The notes under the pieces are model-generated. The model was given only the letters and a program-made list of their open reading frames with translations, ran no database searches and was not told where the DNA came from. The translations under genes and the position numbers were made by a program. Positions 1 to 8,268 of a DNA stretch of 28,356 nt are shown here, piece by piece. The stretch comes from GCA-2701705 sp964342155. GTDB lineage: Bacteria; Pseudomonadota; Gammaproteobacteria; GCA-002705445; GCA-002716945. The DNA lies in assembly GCA_964342155.1 (NCBI GenBank), contig CAYFEQ010000013.1, forward strand, positions 1 to 28,356, read 5' to 3'. Numbering within the stretch: position 1 is the stretch's first letter; the number at the start of each line of letters is the position of its first letter.

Positions 1-34
1 AAGGTCGTAGGTTCGAATCCTGCCCCCGCTACCA
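1..34 (+). tRNA. tRNA 3' end, partial (Met-like isotype suspected)
   Basis: Only the 3' part of a tRNA is inside the window. The T-arm is visible: stem 7-11 pairs with 19-23 around a TTCGAAT loop. It is followed by acceptor strand CCCCGCT (24-30), discriminator A31 and an encoded CCA (32-34). The anticodon lies upstream of the window, so the isotype cannot be read. The segment resembles bacterial initiator tRNA-fMet 3' halves (AAGGTCGT, then CCCCGC), and a Met tRNA just before rimP is a common gammaproteobacterial arrangement, so Met is a reasonable guess only. The CCA is followed directly by two more CCA triplets. Confidence 0.85.
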
Positions 35-93
35 CCACCAAAATAAAATACAAAAATCCTTATTTTTTATCTATTTAATCTACTAATTTTGTT

Positions 94-125
94 ATACAAT
101 TATGACACAGCCCCATGAAGGGGCT
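94..125 (+). promoter_or_regulatory. Possible rimP-operon promoter and 5' leader hairpin
   Basis: TACAAT at 95-100 is a good -10 match but has only a poor -35 partner. Just downstream, AGCCCC (109-114) pairs with GGGGCT (120-125) around a 5-base loop, followed by a short T-rich stretch. If transcription starts near 107, the mRNA would begin almost directly with this hairpin. It could be a 5' stabilising stem, a weak attenuator, or a terminator for transcripts coming from the tRNA. This is inference from sequence only. Confidence 0.4.
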
Positions 126-146
126 ATTTTATTGGTTTACTCTAAG

Positions 147-602
147 ATGAATAGTCTTGAAGATAAGTTTTATTTGGTAATTAATCAGATACTAGGAAAA
201 ACTGATATGAATTTGTTAAATGTAAATATTAACAAGCAAAGAAGTGGCTATAAAATTAAACTTATAATTGATTCGAAACAAGGTGTAAGTTTAGATGATT
301 GTGTATATGTTTCACGGCTGACTAAAGATGCTATTAATATGGAACAGTTAATAATCGATGACTTTAATTTAGAAGTTTCATCTCCAGGAATTAATCGACC
401 TTTATTTACAATTAATGATTATTTAGATTTTGCAGGAGAAATTGCGAAGATTACATTAAAAACACCAATAGGTGAAAAAAGAAACCTAAAAGGAAAAATT
501 ATAAGCGTCAAGGATAATATTATTATTTTAGAAGAAAATAATAATAATATAGAAATCAATTTTGAGAACATAAACAAAGCAAATTTAATAAAAGATATTT
601 AA
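147..602 (+). CDS. rimP: Ribosome maturation factor RimP
   Basis: This encodes the 30S-subunit assembly factor RimP, which acts in the cytoplasm on free 30S particles. At 151 residues it matches the usual length of about 150. The reading frame is open from an ATG at 102, but the protein aligns with the family from the ATG at 147 (MNSLEDKF, like the MSTLEQK start of the E. coli protein). The ATG at 102 also lies upstream of the leader hairpin loop, so 147 is preferred. Diagnostic segments are DDCVYVSRL, the strongly conserved NLEVSSPGINRPLF, and the C-terminal INKANLI. It is the first gene of the rimP-nusA-infB operon, with 10 bases before nusA. No strong Shine-Dalgarno sequence is visible. 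Confidence 0.95.
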   Translation: MNSLEDKFYLVINQILGKTDMNLLNVNINKQRSGYKIKLIIDSKQGVSLDDCVYVSRLTKDAINMEQLIIDDFNLEVSSPGINRPLFTINDYLDFAGEIAKITLKTPIGEKRNLKGKIISVKDNIIILEENNNNIEINFENINKANLIKDI

Positions 603-612
603 TGGTATATAT

Positions 613-2124
613 ATGAATAAAGATATTTTACTTGTTATAGAAACGGTTTCTAACGAGAAAAACGTTAGTAAGGATATTGTTATTGAAGCAATTGAAGAGG
701 CCTTAAAAATTGCAGTTAAAAAGAAATATAGGCTTGATAATAAGGGCGACTATGATATTGATGCAAGAGTTATAATCGATAGAGAGTTAGGCACTTATAA
801 ATCTTTTAGACGATGGAAGGTAGTAGAGGAGATTGAAGAAGATGAATTCATTGAACAACAAGTTTTACTCAAAGATGCTGCAGTTAAACAACCAGAAATA
901 AAATTAGATGATTACTTAGAAGAAGAAATACAATCAGCGGATTTTGGACGGATTGTTGCACAAACAGCAAAAAATGTCATTGTACAAAAGATTAGAGAAG
1001 CTGAGCGTAACCGCATGGTAGAGTTATACAAGCCGAAAATTGGACAATTAATATTTGGTGTTGTAAAGCGTGTTGATAAAGGCACTATTTATATTGATTT
1101 AGGTGTGCCTGATAAACAAACTTATAGTGAAGAAGCTATGATAGGAAAGGATGCATTGATCCCTCGTGAAGTTATAAGACCAGGAGACAGAATAAGGGGC
1201 TACTTAAAAGATGTGCAGTCAGAATCTAGGGGTCCGCAATTATACATAAGTCGTACAGCGCCAGAATTTTTAATTGAATTATTTAAATTAGAGGTTCCAG
1301 AAGTTGGGCAGGGACTTATTGAAATATTGGGCGCTGCTAGAGACCCAGGGTTGAGAGCAAAAGTTTCTGTTAAATCAAATGATCCAAAACTCGATGCTAT
1401 TGGAGCTTGCGTAGGAATGCGTGGCTCACGTGTACAAGCCGTATCTAATGAACTATCTGGAGAAAGAATTGATATAATTATGTGGAATGATGCCCCTGCA
1501 CAATTTGTCATTAATGCTATGTCCCCAGCAGAAGTATTATCAATTATTGTCGATGAAGATAAAAAATCAATGGATATTGCTGTTGCCGAAGAACAACTAT
1601 CACAGGCGATTGGAAGAGGTGGGCAAAATGTTCGATTAGCAAGCGAATTGACAGGTTGGAACTTAAATGTGATGAGCAAAGAAGAAGCAGAGAATAAAAA
1701 TACAGAAGAAAATAAAGTAACTAGTGATTTTTTTATGAACGAGTTACATGTTGACCAAGATGTGGCTGAAGTTCTTGCTAAAGAAGGTTTTTCAACTGTA
1801 GATGAAATAGCATATTGTGCAATTGATGAATTAAATACTATTGAAGATTTTGATACGGAATTAGTTGATGAATTACGGAAAAGAGCTATAGAAAAAGTCA
1901 AAGAAAAAGAATCTAAAGTAAAAGAGGAAAGTAAATTATCAAATCTTAAAGGTATTAATCAAGAAATGATAGAACAACTAAACTTAAACAATATTTACAC
2001 TCGCGAAGACCTTGCTGATTTATCTACAGATGAGCTCTTGGAAATGATAGAATTAAGTGAAGAAGAAGCTGGAAAAATTATTATGGATGCAAGAGAACCA
2101 TGGTTTGAAAAAACTAAAGAGTAG
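613..2124 (+). CDS. nusA: Transcription termination/antitermination protein NusA
   Basis: NusA binds RNA polymerase and modulates pausing, termination and antitermination. The 503 residues show the full gammaproteobacterial layout. An N-terminal RNA-polymerase-binding domain (about 1-130) is followed by an S1 domain (about 137-200, beginning IGQLIFGVVKRV). Two KH domains follow (about 227-355, with GACVGMRGSRVQ and AIGRGGQNVRLA loops). Two acidic C-terminal repeats, about 370-430 and 444-503, close the protein; many other bacteria lack these. In E. coli these repeats contact the RNA polymerase alpha subunit C-terminal domain and phage lambda N protein. It sits second in the operon, 10 bases after rimP and 9 before infB. 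No clear Shine-Dalgarno sequence precedes the ATG. Confidence 0.97.
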   Translation: MNKDILLVIETVSNEKNVSKDIVIEAIEEALKIAVKKKYRLDNKGDYDIDARVIIDRELGTYKSFRRWKVVEEIEEDEFIEQQVLLKDAAVKQPEIKLDDYLEEEIQSADFGRIVAQTAKNVIVQKIREAERNRMVELYKPKIGQLIFGVVKRVDKGTIYIDLGVPDKQTYSEEAMIGKDALIPREVIRPGDRIRGYLKDVQSESRGPQLYISRTAPEFLIELFKLEVPEVGQGLIEILGAARDPGLRAKVSVKSNDPKLDAIGACVGMRGSRVQAVSNELSGERIDIIMWNDAPAQFVINAMSPAEVLSIIVDEDKKSMDIAVAEEQLSQAIGRGGQNVRLASELTGWNLNVMSKEEAENKNTEENKVTSDFFMNELHVDQDVAEVLAKEGFSTVDEIAYCAIDELNTIEDFDTELVDELRKRAIEKVKEKESKVKEESKLSNLKGINQEMIEQLNLNNIYTREDLADLSTDELLEMIELSEEEAGKIIMDAREPWFEKTKE

Positions 2125-2133
2125 GCCACTATA

Positions 2134-4350
2134 ATGCAAAAAGATAATAAGACAAATTTGTCACTAAAAGGTCCTAAATCTAATAAGCCCAAACAAAGGG
2201 GTGCTAGCACTTCATCGAAAACAGTCACAATTCAAGTAAAGAGAAAAAGGCTTCTATCTAAAAAAACAGACGAAATTAAAAAACCTTCGCACGATGTTTC
2301 TGTGGAAACAAATCAGAAATCAGAAATAAATCAAAAGCAAGAGGTGAGCCAAAAACAAAACATAAATGAAAAAACAAATAAACAAAAATATCAAATCAGA
2401 CCGGAAAAGGACGATAACGGGAAAAATAAAAGAAAAATAAAATCCGATAAAGATCAAAAAATTGAGAATTTTGAAGAAAAAGAATTGCATTTAAAAACTA
2501 AGAAGAAAAAAGGCCAAAACTTTGAAAAAAAACAAGACTCTGAAATAAACTTAACACCGCAACATCAATTCGAGAAACCTACAGAGCCAGTGAAAAGAGA
2601 TGTAGAAGTACCAAGCTCTATAACTGTAGGTGAACTTGCACAAAAAATGGCTGTCAAATCTTCCGAACTAATCAAAGTTATGATGGGAATGGGTGTAATG
2701 GCTACTATTAATCAATCATTGGATCAAGACACAGCAATATTGATTGTTGAAGAAATGGGACATATTGCAATAGGTAAAGATAATGAAAGTGAGGAATCAA
2801 TTTTAAAAACTGAACCAACAAAACAAGAAAAAGTAGAAACTAGACCTCCCATAGTCACTATTATGGGGCATGTTGATCATGGAAAAACGTCTTTATTGGA
2901 CTACATTAGAAAAACAAAAATTGTAACTTCAGAGGCAGGTGGTATCACTCAACATATTGGAGCATACAGAGTCAAAACAGAAAAAGGAACAATGATAACG
3001 TTTCTTGATACGCCAGGTCATGCAGCATTTTCTGCAATGCGAGCAAGAGGTGCTCAAATTACAGATATTATAATTTTAGTAGTTTCAGCTGATGATGGTG
3101 TTATGCCTCAAACTGAAGAAGCAATTGAGCATGCACAAGCATCAAAAGTACCAATAATTGTAGCTATTAACAAAATTGATAAAGAAAATGCGGATCCAGA
3201 AAAAGTACAAAATGAACTAGGTAAAAAAAATGTAATTCCAGAAGAGTGGGGTGGAGATACAATTTTTGCTAAGATTTCTGCATTGAATGGAGATGGTATA
3301 GATAATTTACTTGATTCTATATCTTTACAAGCTGAAATTCTTGAACTTAAAGCCTCAAAAAACGGACCAGCAGCAGGAACAGTCATAGAATCATCTCTAG
3401 ATAAAGGGAGAGGTCCTGTTGCCACAATCTTGGTAAAAAGTGGGACCTTACATAAAAAAGATTTTATTTTAGTAGGAAAAGAATTTGGCAGAGTACGTGC
3501 AATGTATGATGAATTTAATAATGAAGTTTTGAGTGTTGAGCCTGGATGCCCAGCAGTAGTAACTGGTTTATCAGGTACACCAAATGTTGGAGATCAACTC
3601 ATGTCAACTAATGATGAAAAAAAGATTAGAGAAGTTGCTTCAATGAGAGAATCAAAACAAAAAGAAATTGAAATGCAATCAAAGCAAAAGAGTTTTAGTA
3701 TAGATGATTTTAATGCTAGCAATACATCTAATAAAAAAAGAATAGAGAATTTTCTTATAAAAACTGATGTTCAAGGGAGTTGTGAAGCAATAACAACATC
3801 ATTGCAAAAAATTGATAATGAAGATGTTGGACTTGAAATCATTTATAGTGGTGTTGGCGGCATCAATGAATCTGATGTTAATTTAGCACAAACTTCAAAT
3901 GCAAAAATAATAGGATTTAATGTCCGAGCAGATTCTAAAGCTAGAAAGATCATTGAGGCAAATCAATTAGATTTAAAGTACTTCAGCGTTATTTACGACC
4001 TACTTGATAATGTTAAGCAAGAATTATCAGGTCTTTTAGAACCTGATATCAAAGAAGAGATCATTGGTATTGCGGAAGTTAAAGATGTATTTAGGTCATC
4101 AAAATTTGGTGCAATAGCTGGTTCAATGGTTGTAGAAGGTACAATACAAAAAGAACAGCCAATAAGAGTCCTAAGAGACAATGTAGTAATTTATGAAGGT
4201 GAGCTAGAATCATTGAGAAGATTTAAGGATGACGTTAAAGAGGTTAAGAGTGGAACAGAGTGTGGGATTGGTGTAAAGAACTATAATGATATAAAAAATG
4301 GAGACCAAATTGAGGTCTACAAGAGAATAGAAATAAAAAGGTCCATATAA
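2134..4350 (+). CDS. infB: Translation initiation factor IF-2
   Basis: IF-2 is the GTPase that brings fMet-tRNA to the 30S P site and promotes subunit joining. At 738 residues it is shorter than E. coli IF-2 (890), mainly because of a reduced N-terminal region. A Lys/Gln-rich, low-complexity segment (about 20-160) precedes an IF2-N-type module (about 163-215, SITVGELAQKMAVKSSELIK). The G domain has P-loop GHVDHGKT at 245-252, DTPGH from 292, and NKID at 346-349. Domains II, III and the C-terminal fMet-tRNA-binding domain follow. Internal starts for shorter IF-2 forms, as in enterobacteria, cannot be excluded. It is the third gene of the operon; rbfA follows after 9 bases. Confidence 0.97.
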   Translation: MQKDNKTNLSLKGPKSNKPKQRGASTSSKTVTIQVKRKRLLSKKTDEIKKPSHDVSVETNQKSEINQKQEVSQKQNINEKTNKQKYQIRPEKDDNGKNKRKIKSDKDQKIENFEEKELHLKTKKKKGQNFEKKQDSEINLTPQHQFEKPTEPVKRDVEVPSSITVGELAQKMAVKSSELIKVMMGMGVMATINQSLDQDTAILIVEEMGHIAIGKDNESEESILKTEPTKQEKVETRPPIVTIMGHVDHGKTSLLDYIRKTKIVTSEAGGITQHIGAYRVKTEKGTMITFLDTPGHAAFSAMRARGAQITDIIILVVSADDGVMPQTEEAIEHAQASKVPIIVAINKIDKENADPEKVQNELGKKNVIPEEWGGDTIFAKISALNGDGIDNLLDSISLQAEILELKASKNGPAAGTVIESSLDKGRGPVATILVKSGTLHKKDFILVGKEFGRVRAMYDEFNNEVLSVEPGCPAVVTGLSGTPNVGDQLMSTNDEKKIREVASMRESKQKEIEMQSKQKSFSIDDFNASNTSNKKRIENFLIKTDVQGSCEAITTSLQKIDNEDVGLEIIYSGVGGINESDVNLAQTSNAKIIGFNVRADSKARKIIEANQLDLKYFSVIYDLLDNVKQELSGLLEPDIKEEIIGIAEVKDVFRSSKFGAIAGSMVVEGTIQKEQPIRVLRDNVVIYEGELESLRRFKDDVKEVKSGTECGIGVKNYNDIKNGDQIEVYKRIEIKRSI

Positions 4351-4359
4351 AAAATAATT

Positions 4360-4701
4360 ATGAACAATCGTTTATATAAGATTCAAGATTTATTACATAA
4401 AGAGATTGCAAATCTTATACTTAAAGAAATTAAAAACCCTCTACTAAATAAATCGATTACAATTTCAGGTGTACGTGTAAGTAAAGATATACGCTATGCT
4501 GATATTTTTTTTACAACCTTTGAATCCGATACCCTAAAAGTTGAGAAGGAATTAAATAAATCATCAAGCTTTATAAAAAATGAACTTTCTAAAAAGTTAT
4601 ATATTAAAAGACTTCCAAATCTAAAATTTATTTATGATAAAACTGCTGATAGTAGTGAAAAGATTGAAAATATAATAAAAACACTGCCGAAAGGATTATA
4701 A
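4360..4701 (+). CDS. rbfA: 30S ribosome-binding factor RbfA
   Basis: RbfA is a small KH-fold protein needed for late 30S maturation, including 16S rRNA 5'-end processing and cold adaptation. The 113-residue product has the family N-terminus (RLYKIQDLLHKEIANLIL), the central segment VRVSKDIRYADIFFTTFE, and the C-terminal LPNLKFIYDKTADSSEKIENII. The length is slightly below the E. coli protein (133), whose extra residues are a disordered tail. It lies between infB and truB, the standard position. The end of the gene contains AAAGGA at 4689-4694, a likely ribosome-binding site for truB one base downstream of the stop. Confidence 0.95.
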   Translation: MNNRLYKIQDLLHKEIANLILKEIKNPLLNKSITISGVRVSKDIRYADIFFTTFESDTLKVEKELNKSSSFIKNELSKKLYIKRLPNLKFIYDKTADSSEKIENIIKTLPKGL

Positions 4702-4702
4702 T

Positions 4703-5584
4703 ATGTTTAATGGGCTATTGTTGGTAGATAAACCAAAAAATATCACATCTAATCAAACTCTCAAAGTACTTAAAAAAAGACTCAATATTAAAAAAGCAGG
4801 GATAGTTGGGATCCTCGATCCTCTTGCACATGGTATGCTTCCAATACTTTTTGGTGAAGCCACAAAGTTTTCTAGTTATATAGAATCATATGAAAAGAAA
4901 TATGAAGTAATTTGTCAATTAGGATCAGTCAGTACGACTGGTGATGAAGAAGGAACAGTGACTCCTTATATGCACAATAATTTAAAATTATTAAATGAAT
5001 ACTCCATCCGCATGAAAATAAAAAAATTTTTAGGAGAATCTTTACAAACACCGCCAATGCATAGTGGATTGAAAGTAAATGGTCAAAAACTCTATCATCT
5101 TGCAAGAAAAGGAATTGTTGTTCCAAGGAAACCAAGAAAAATTTTCATTCATGATTTACAGTTACTAAAATTTCAGGAGTCAATACTAAAACTAAGTATA
5201 GTTTGTTCAAAAGGAACCTATATAAGAACATTAGTAGAAGAAATCGGTAAAGAATTATTAGTAGGGGCATACGTTAAAGATTTGAAAAGAGTTGAAATAG
5301 GGAGATATAAAAAAGATTCAATGATTAAACTTGATCAAATTAAAAGTCTATCTATAAAAAAATCTAATTATTTTATAGATATTAGCGCAATACTTTCTGA
5401 TGAAGACAGTTTCATTTTATCTGATCTTGAAACAAAGAAAATAAGGATGGGTCAACCAGTTTATAAATTCTCAAAATTTCATAATAAATTAGTAACTATT
5501 TACAATAAAAACAACATCATAGGGATAGCTGTTATCAAGAATAACTGCATATATCCAAAAAGACTAATAAACTTTAATGAATAA
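4703..5584 (+). CDS. truB: tRNA pseudouridine-55 synthase TruB
   Basis: TruB converts uridine 55 in the T-loop of tRNAs to pseudouridine. The 293-residue product has the catalytic motif LDPLAHGMLPI with the nucleophilic aspartate at residue 39. It also has the tyrosine of the KKYEV segment and the GTYIRTL arginine motif. One position is odd: the nearly invariant GHxG just before the catalytic loop reads GIVG here (residues 33-36), so the usual histidine (His43 in E. coli) is isoleucine 34. The rest of the fold is intact, so the enzyme is probably functional but divergent. It starts one base after rbfA, with AAAGGA eight bases upstream of its ATG as ribosome-binding site. Confidence 0.93.
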   Translation: MFNGLLLVDKPKNITSNQTLKVLKKRLNIKKAGIVGILDPLAHGMLPILFGEATKFSSYIESYEKKYEVICQLGSVSTTGDEEGTVTPYMHNNLKLLNEYSIRMKIKKFLGESLQTPPMHSGLKVNGQKLYHLARKGIVVPRKPRKIFIHDLQLLKFQESILKLSIVCSKGTYIRTLVEEIGKELLVGAYVKDLKRVEIGRYKKDSMIKLDQIKSLSIKKSNYFIDISAILSDEDSFILSDLETKKIRMGQPVYKFSKFHNKLVTIYNKNNIIGIAVIKNNCIYPKRLINFNE

Positions 5585-5637
5585 AGGTTGTATTAATCTA
5601 AACTCATGCTAGAATGCGGACTTTAATGTATAAATTT

Positions 5638-5907
5638 ATGGCCCTTGATAATAATTCAAAAAAAGAATTGATCAAAAAATTTGGTAAGACTGGAAATGAC
5701 TGTGGTTCAACTCAAGTTCAAATCGCGTTACTTACAGAAAATATTAATAATTTAACAAACCATTTTGAGAAAAATTCAAAAGATATTCATTCAAAAAGAG
5801 GTCTACTTAAAATGGTCATGAAAAGAAAATCTTTAATGAAGTATTTAAAAAATAAAGATGTTTCTGGTTATGAGGAACTTGTTAAACAGTTAGAGCTTAG
5901 AAAATAG
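5638..5907 (+). CDS. rpsO: 30S ribosomal protein S15
   Basis: S15 is a primary 16S rRNA-binding protein of the small subunit. From the ATG at 5638 the product is 89 residues, exactly the usual length, beginning MALDNNSKKELIKK. The frame is open from an ATG at 5614, but the eight extra residues have no counterpart in the family. Family landmarks are GSTQVQIALLTENI, the HSKRGLLKMV RNA-binding segment, and the LRK-type C-terminus. Neither start has a clear Shine-Dalgarno sequence. It sits between truB and pnp as in enterobacteria, where S15 represses its own translation and is cotranscribed with pnp. No such regulatory structure could be confirmed by eye here. Confidence 0.95.
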   Translation: MALDNNSKKELIKKFGKTGNDCGSTQVQIALLTENINNLTNHFEKNSKDIHSKRGLLKMVMKRKSLMKYLKNKDVSGYEELVKQLELRK

Positions 5908-5910
5908 TTA

Positions 5911-7974
5911 ATGTTCACCAAAATATTTGATATAGGAAATCAATCAGTCAAGATTGAAACAGGAGTAATCGCAAAACAGGCAAACTCTTCAGTATTGGTT
6001 GATATTGAAGGTACAATAGTATTAGCTACACTTGTTGCTGCCCAAGAAGATAATGACAGAGACTTTTTTCCACTCACTGTTAATTATAATGAAAAAACAT
6101 ATGCAGCTGGAAAAATACCAGGTGGATTCTTTAAAAGAGAAGGTAGACCTAGTGAAAAGGAAATCTTGATTAGCAGACTAGTTGATCGTCCACTTAGACC
6201 TTTATTTGAGTCAACATACACACGCGAAGTTCAAATAGTATTGACATTACTCTCACTTAATCCAAATGTAGATTCAGAAATCTCCGCTTTAATAGCAGCA
6301 TCAGCAGCTGTAAAACTATCTGGGTTACCATTCAATGGAACATTAGGTGCAGTTAAAGTTGGATATGATGGAGAAAAATATCTATTAAACCCATCGACAA
6401 AAGAACTTGAAGACTCTTCATTAGATTTAGTAGTTGCTGGTACAAAAAATGCAGTTCTCATGGTTGAATCAGAAGCTAAAGAACTCACGGAAGAAATAAT
6501 GTTAGGTGCGGTAAATTTTGGACATGAAAAAATGCAAACTATAATAGAAGCTATTGATGAATTATGTAAAGAAGCAAATGTTAAAAAAATTGAATGGACT
6601 CCTGAAGAAGCTGATAAAGAATCATATAATACACTAAAAGATAAATATAAAACTCCACTAACAGAAGCCTACACAATCACTACTAAACAAGATAGAAATC
6701 AAGCCATAGCGGAAATTAAGAATAAAGCAACAGAAGAAGTAAATGAAGATGAAGATGATGGTAAAGAAATTCTTTCACATTTTGATAAGCTTCAAAAAGA
6801 AATAGTTCGCACTAAAATTTTAAATGGAGAAAATCGTATAGATGGACGTGATACTGAAACAGTAAGGCCTATTGATGTTAAACTTGGTATTTTACCTAGA
6901 GCTCATGGCTCAGCCTTATTTACTCGGGGAGAAACTCAGGCATTGGTTGTTACAACTTTAGGCACAGATAAAGATGCCCAGATCATAGATTCTCTCACTG
7001 GAAGAATTGAAGATGATTTTATTTTTCACTACAATTTCCCGCCTTATTCAGTAGGTGAAATTGGTATGATTGGTTCACCAAAGAGGAGAGAGGTTGGACA
7101 TGGAAAGCTTGCTCGTAGAGGAATTCAGGCTGTATTACCAAGTCAGGACAAATGTCCATATACAATTAGAGTTGTTTCGGAAATTATGGAGTCAAATGGC
7201 TCAAGTTCAATGGCATCAGTATGTGGATCAAGTTTATCTCTAATGGATGCTGGTGTTCCAATTTCGTCACCTGTTGCTGGAATAGCAATGGGTCTTATAA
7301 AAGAAGGCGAAAAGCATGTTGTCTTAACTGATATTTTGGGTGATGAAGACCATCTAGGAGATATGGATTTTAAAGTTGCTGGAACTGAAAAAGGTATTAA
7401 TGCTTTACAGATGGATATTAAAATAGATGGCATAACATCCCAAATAATGTCTGAAGCATTAGATCAAGCAAAAACTGCTAGACTTCATATATTATCTGAG
7501 ATGGCTAAAGCAATTACTTCTCCACGAGATGATGTGTCTGAGCATGCACCGCGTTATACGCACATAAAAATTAATCCTTCTAAGATTGCTGAAGTAATTG
7601 GAAAGGGTGGCGCTGTTATCAAATCTATTGTGGAAGAAACAGGAGCAGTAATCGATATTTCAGATGATGGAGTAGTAAAAATAGCTGCAACTGATCAAGC
7701 AAAAAGTGATCATGCTAAATCAATAATTGAAGATATAACTGCAGGACCACAGGTCAATAAGATTTATGAAGGCAAAGTAGCCAAAATAATGGATTTCGGA
7801 GCATTTGTTAATATTTCTCCTAATAAAGATGGACTTGTCCATATATCCCAAATAAGTAAAGAAAGGGTAGAAAATGTTAGAGATGTACTAAATGAAGGCG
7901 ACGAAGTAAAAGTAAAAGTCCTTGAGGTAGATAGACAAGGACGAGTCAAGCTCACAATGAAAGATCTTGACTAA
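5911..7974 (+). CDS. pnp: Polyribonucleotide nucleotidyltransferase (PNPase)
   Basis: PNPase is the phosphorolytic 3'-to-5' exoribonuclease of the RNA degradosome. The 687 residues contain two RNase PH-like domains: the first about 10-145, the second about 320-540 with RAHGSALFTRGETQ and MGLIKEG. A helical linker lies between them. A KH domain follows (about 551-610, VIGKGGAVIKSI), and an S1 domain ends the protein (616-687, YEGKVAKIMDFGAFV). It stops right after S1, without the acidic tail of about 20 residues that E. coli PNPase (711) carries, so docking on RNase E by that tail is not expected. The gene begins three bases after rpsO and has no visible Shine-Dalgarno sequence. Its S1 domain is duplicated in the next gene. 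Confidence 0.97.
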   Translation: MFTKIFDIGNQSVKIETGVIAKQANSSVLVDIEGTIVLATLVAAQEDNDRDFFPLTVNYNEKTYAAGKIPGGFFKREGRPSEKEILISRLVDRPLRPLFESTYTREVQIVLTLLSLNPNVDSEISALIAASAAVKLSGLPFNGTLGAVKVGYDGEKYLLNPSTKELEDSSLDLVVAGTKNAVLMVESEAKELTEEIMLGAVNFGHEKMQTIIEAIDELCKEANVKKIEWTPEEADKESYNTLKDKYKTPLTEAYTITTKQDRNQAIAEIKNKATEEVNEDEDDGKEILSHFDKLQKEIVRTKILNGENRIDGRDTETVRPIDVKLGILPRAHGSALFTRGETQALVVTTLGTDKDAQIIDSLTGRIEDDFIFHYNFPPYSVGEIGMIGSPKRREVGHGKLARRGIQAVLPSQDKCPYTIRVVSEIMESNGSSSMASVCGSSLSLMDAGVPISSPVAGIAMGLIKEGEKHVVLTDILGDEDHLGDMDFKVAGTEKGINALQMDIKIDGITSQIMSEALDQAKTARLHILSEMAKAITSPRDDVSEHAPRYTHIKINPSKIAEVIGKGGAVIKSIVEETGAVIDISDDGVVKIAATDQAKSDHAKSIIEDITAGPQVNKIYEGKVAKIMDFGAFVNISPNKDGLVHISQISKERVENVRDVLNEGDEVKVKVLEVDRQGRVKLTMKDLD

Positions 7975-8234
7975 GTTTAATGTAAATAACAGAGGTAAAA
8001 ATGGAAGATATTGAAATAGGAAAAGTATATACCGGAAAAGTAAAAAAGATCATGGATTACGGGGCATTCGTTAATATATTGCCTGGTAAAGATGGTTTAG
8101 TTCACATATCTCAAATCAAACAAGAAAGAGTTAATAATGTTAGAGATGAGATGTCTGAAGGTGATGAAGTTCAAGTTAAAGTACTTGATATTGATGGCCA
8201 AGGACGAGTGAAGCTTACAATGAAGGATATTGAA
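7756..8234 (+). repeat. Tandem direct repeat: pnp S1-domain segment duplicated
   Basis: The last 216 bases of pnp coding sequence (7756-7971) and bases 8019-8234 of the following gene are homologous at a spacing of 263 bases. By hand alignment the encoded segments agree at 53 of 72 residues with no gap. Near the end the DNA is also still alike (the last 36 aligned bases differ at five positions). This looks like an old tandem duplication of the 3' end of pnp. Confidence 0.85.
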
Positions 8235-8237
8235 TAA
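8001..8237 (+). CDS. Free-standing S1 RNA-binding domain protein (PNPase S1 paralogue)
   Basis: This 78-residue protein is a single S1 (OB-fold) RNA-binding domain with a six-residue lead (MEDIEI). It matches the C-terminal S1 domain of the adjacent PNPase at 53 of 72 positions, including GAFVNI, KDGLVHISQI, EGDEV and GRVKLTMKD. The start is well supported: AGAGGT lies a few bases before the ATG, one of the better ribosome-binding sites in this window. It is in the same orientation 26 bases after pnp and probably cotranscribed. Conservation of the RNA-contacting face and an intact reading frame argue that it is made and used, perhaps as a small RNA chaperone or a partner of PNPase. That role is inference. 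Confidence 0.85.
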   Translation: MEDIEIGKVYTGKVKKIMDYGAFVNILPGKDGLVHISQIKQERVNNVRDEMSEGDEVQVKVLDIDGQGRVKLTMKDIE

Positions 8238-8268
8238 TCCGCCATATGATGTTTTTTAGCTAATCTTT

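Noticed and set aside
1200..1901. 233-codon open frame on the minus strand inside nusA
   Set aside because: It is antisense to NusA KH and acidic-repeat coding sequence; the Ser-rich translation is typical of a shadow of an acidic AT-rich gene.
8238..8268. Terminator between the S1 gene and acs
   Set aside because: A T-run is present but I could find no stable stem before it on either strand.
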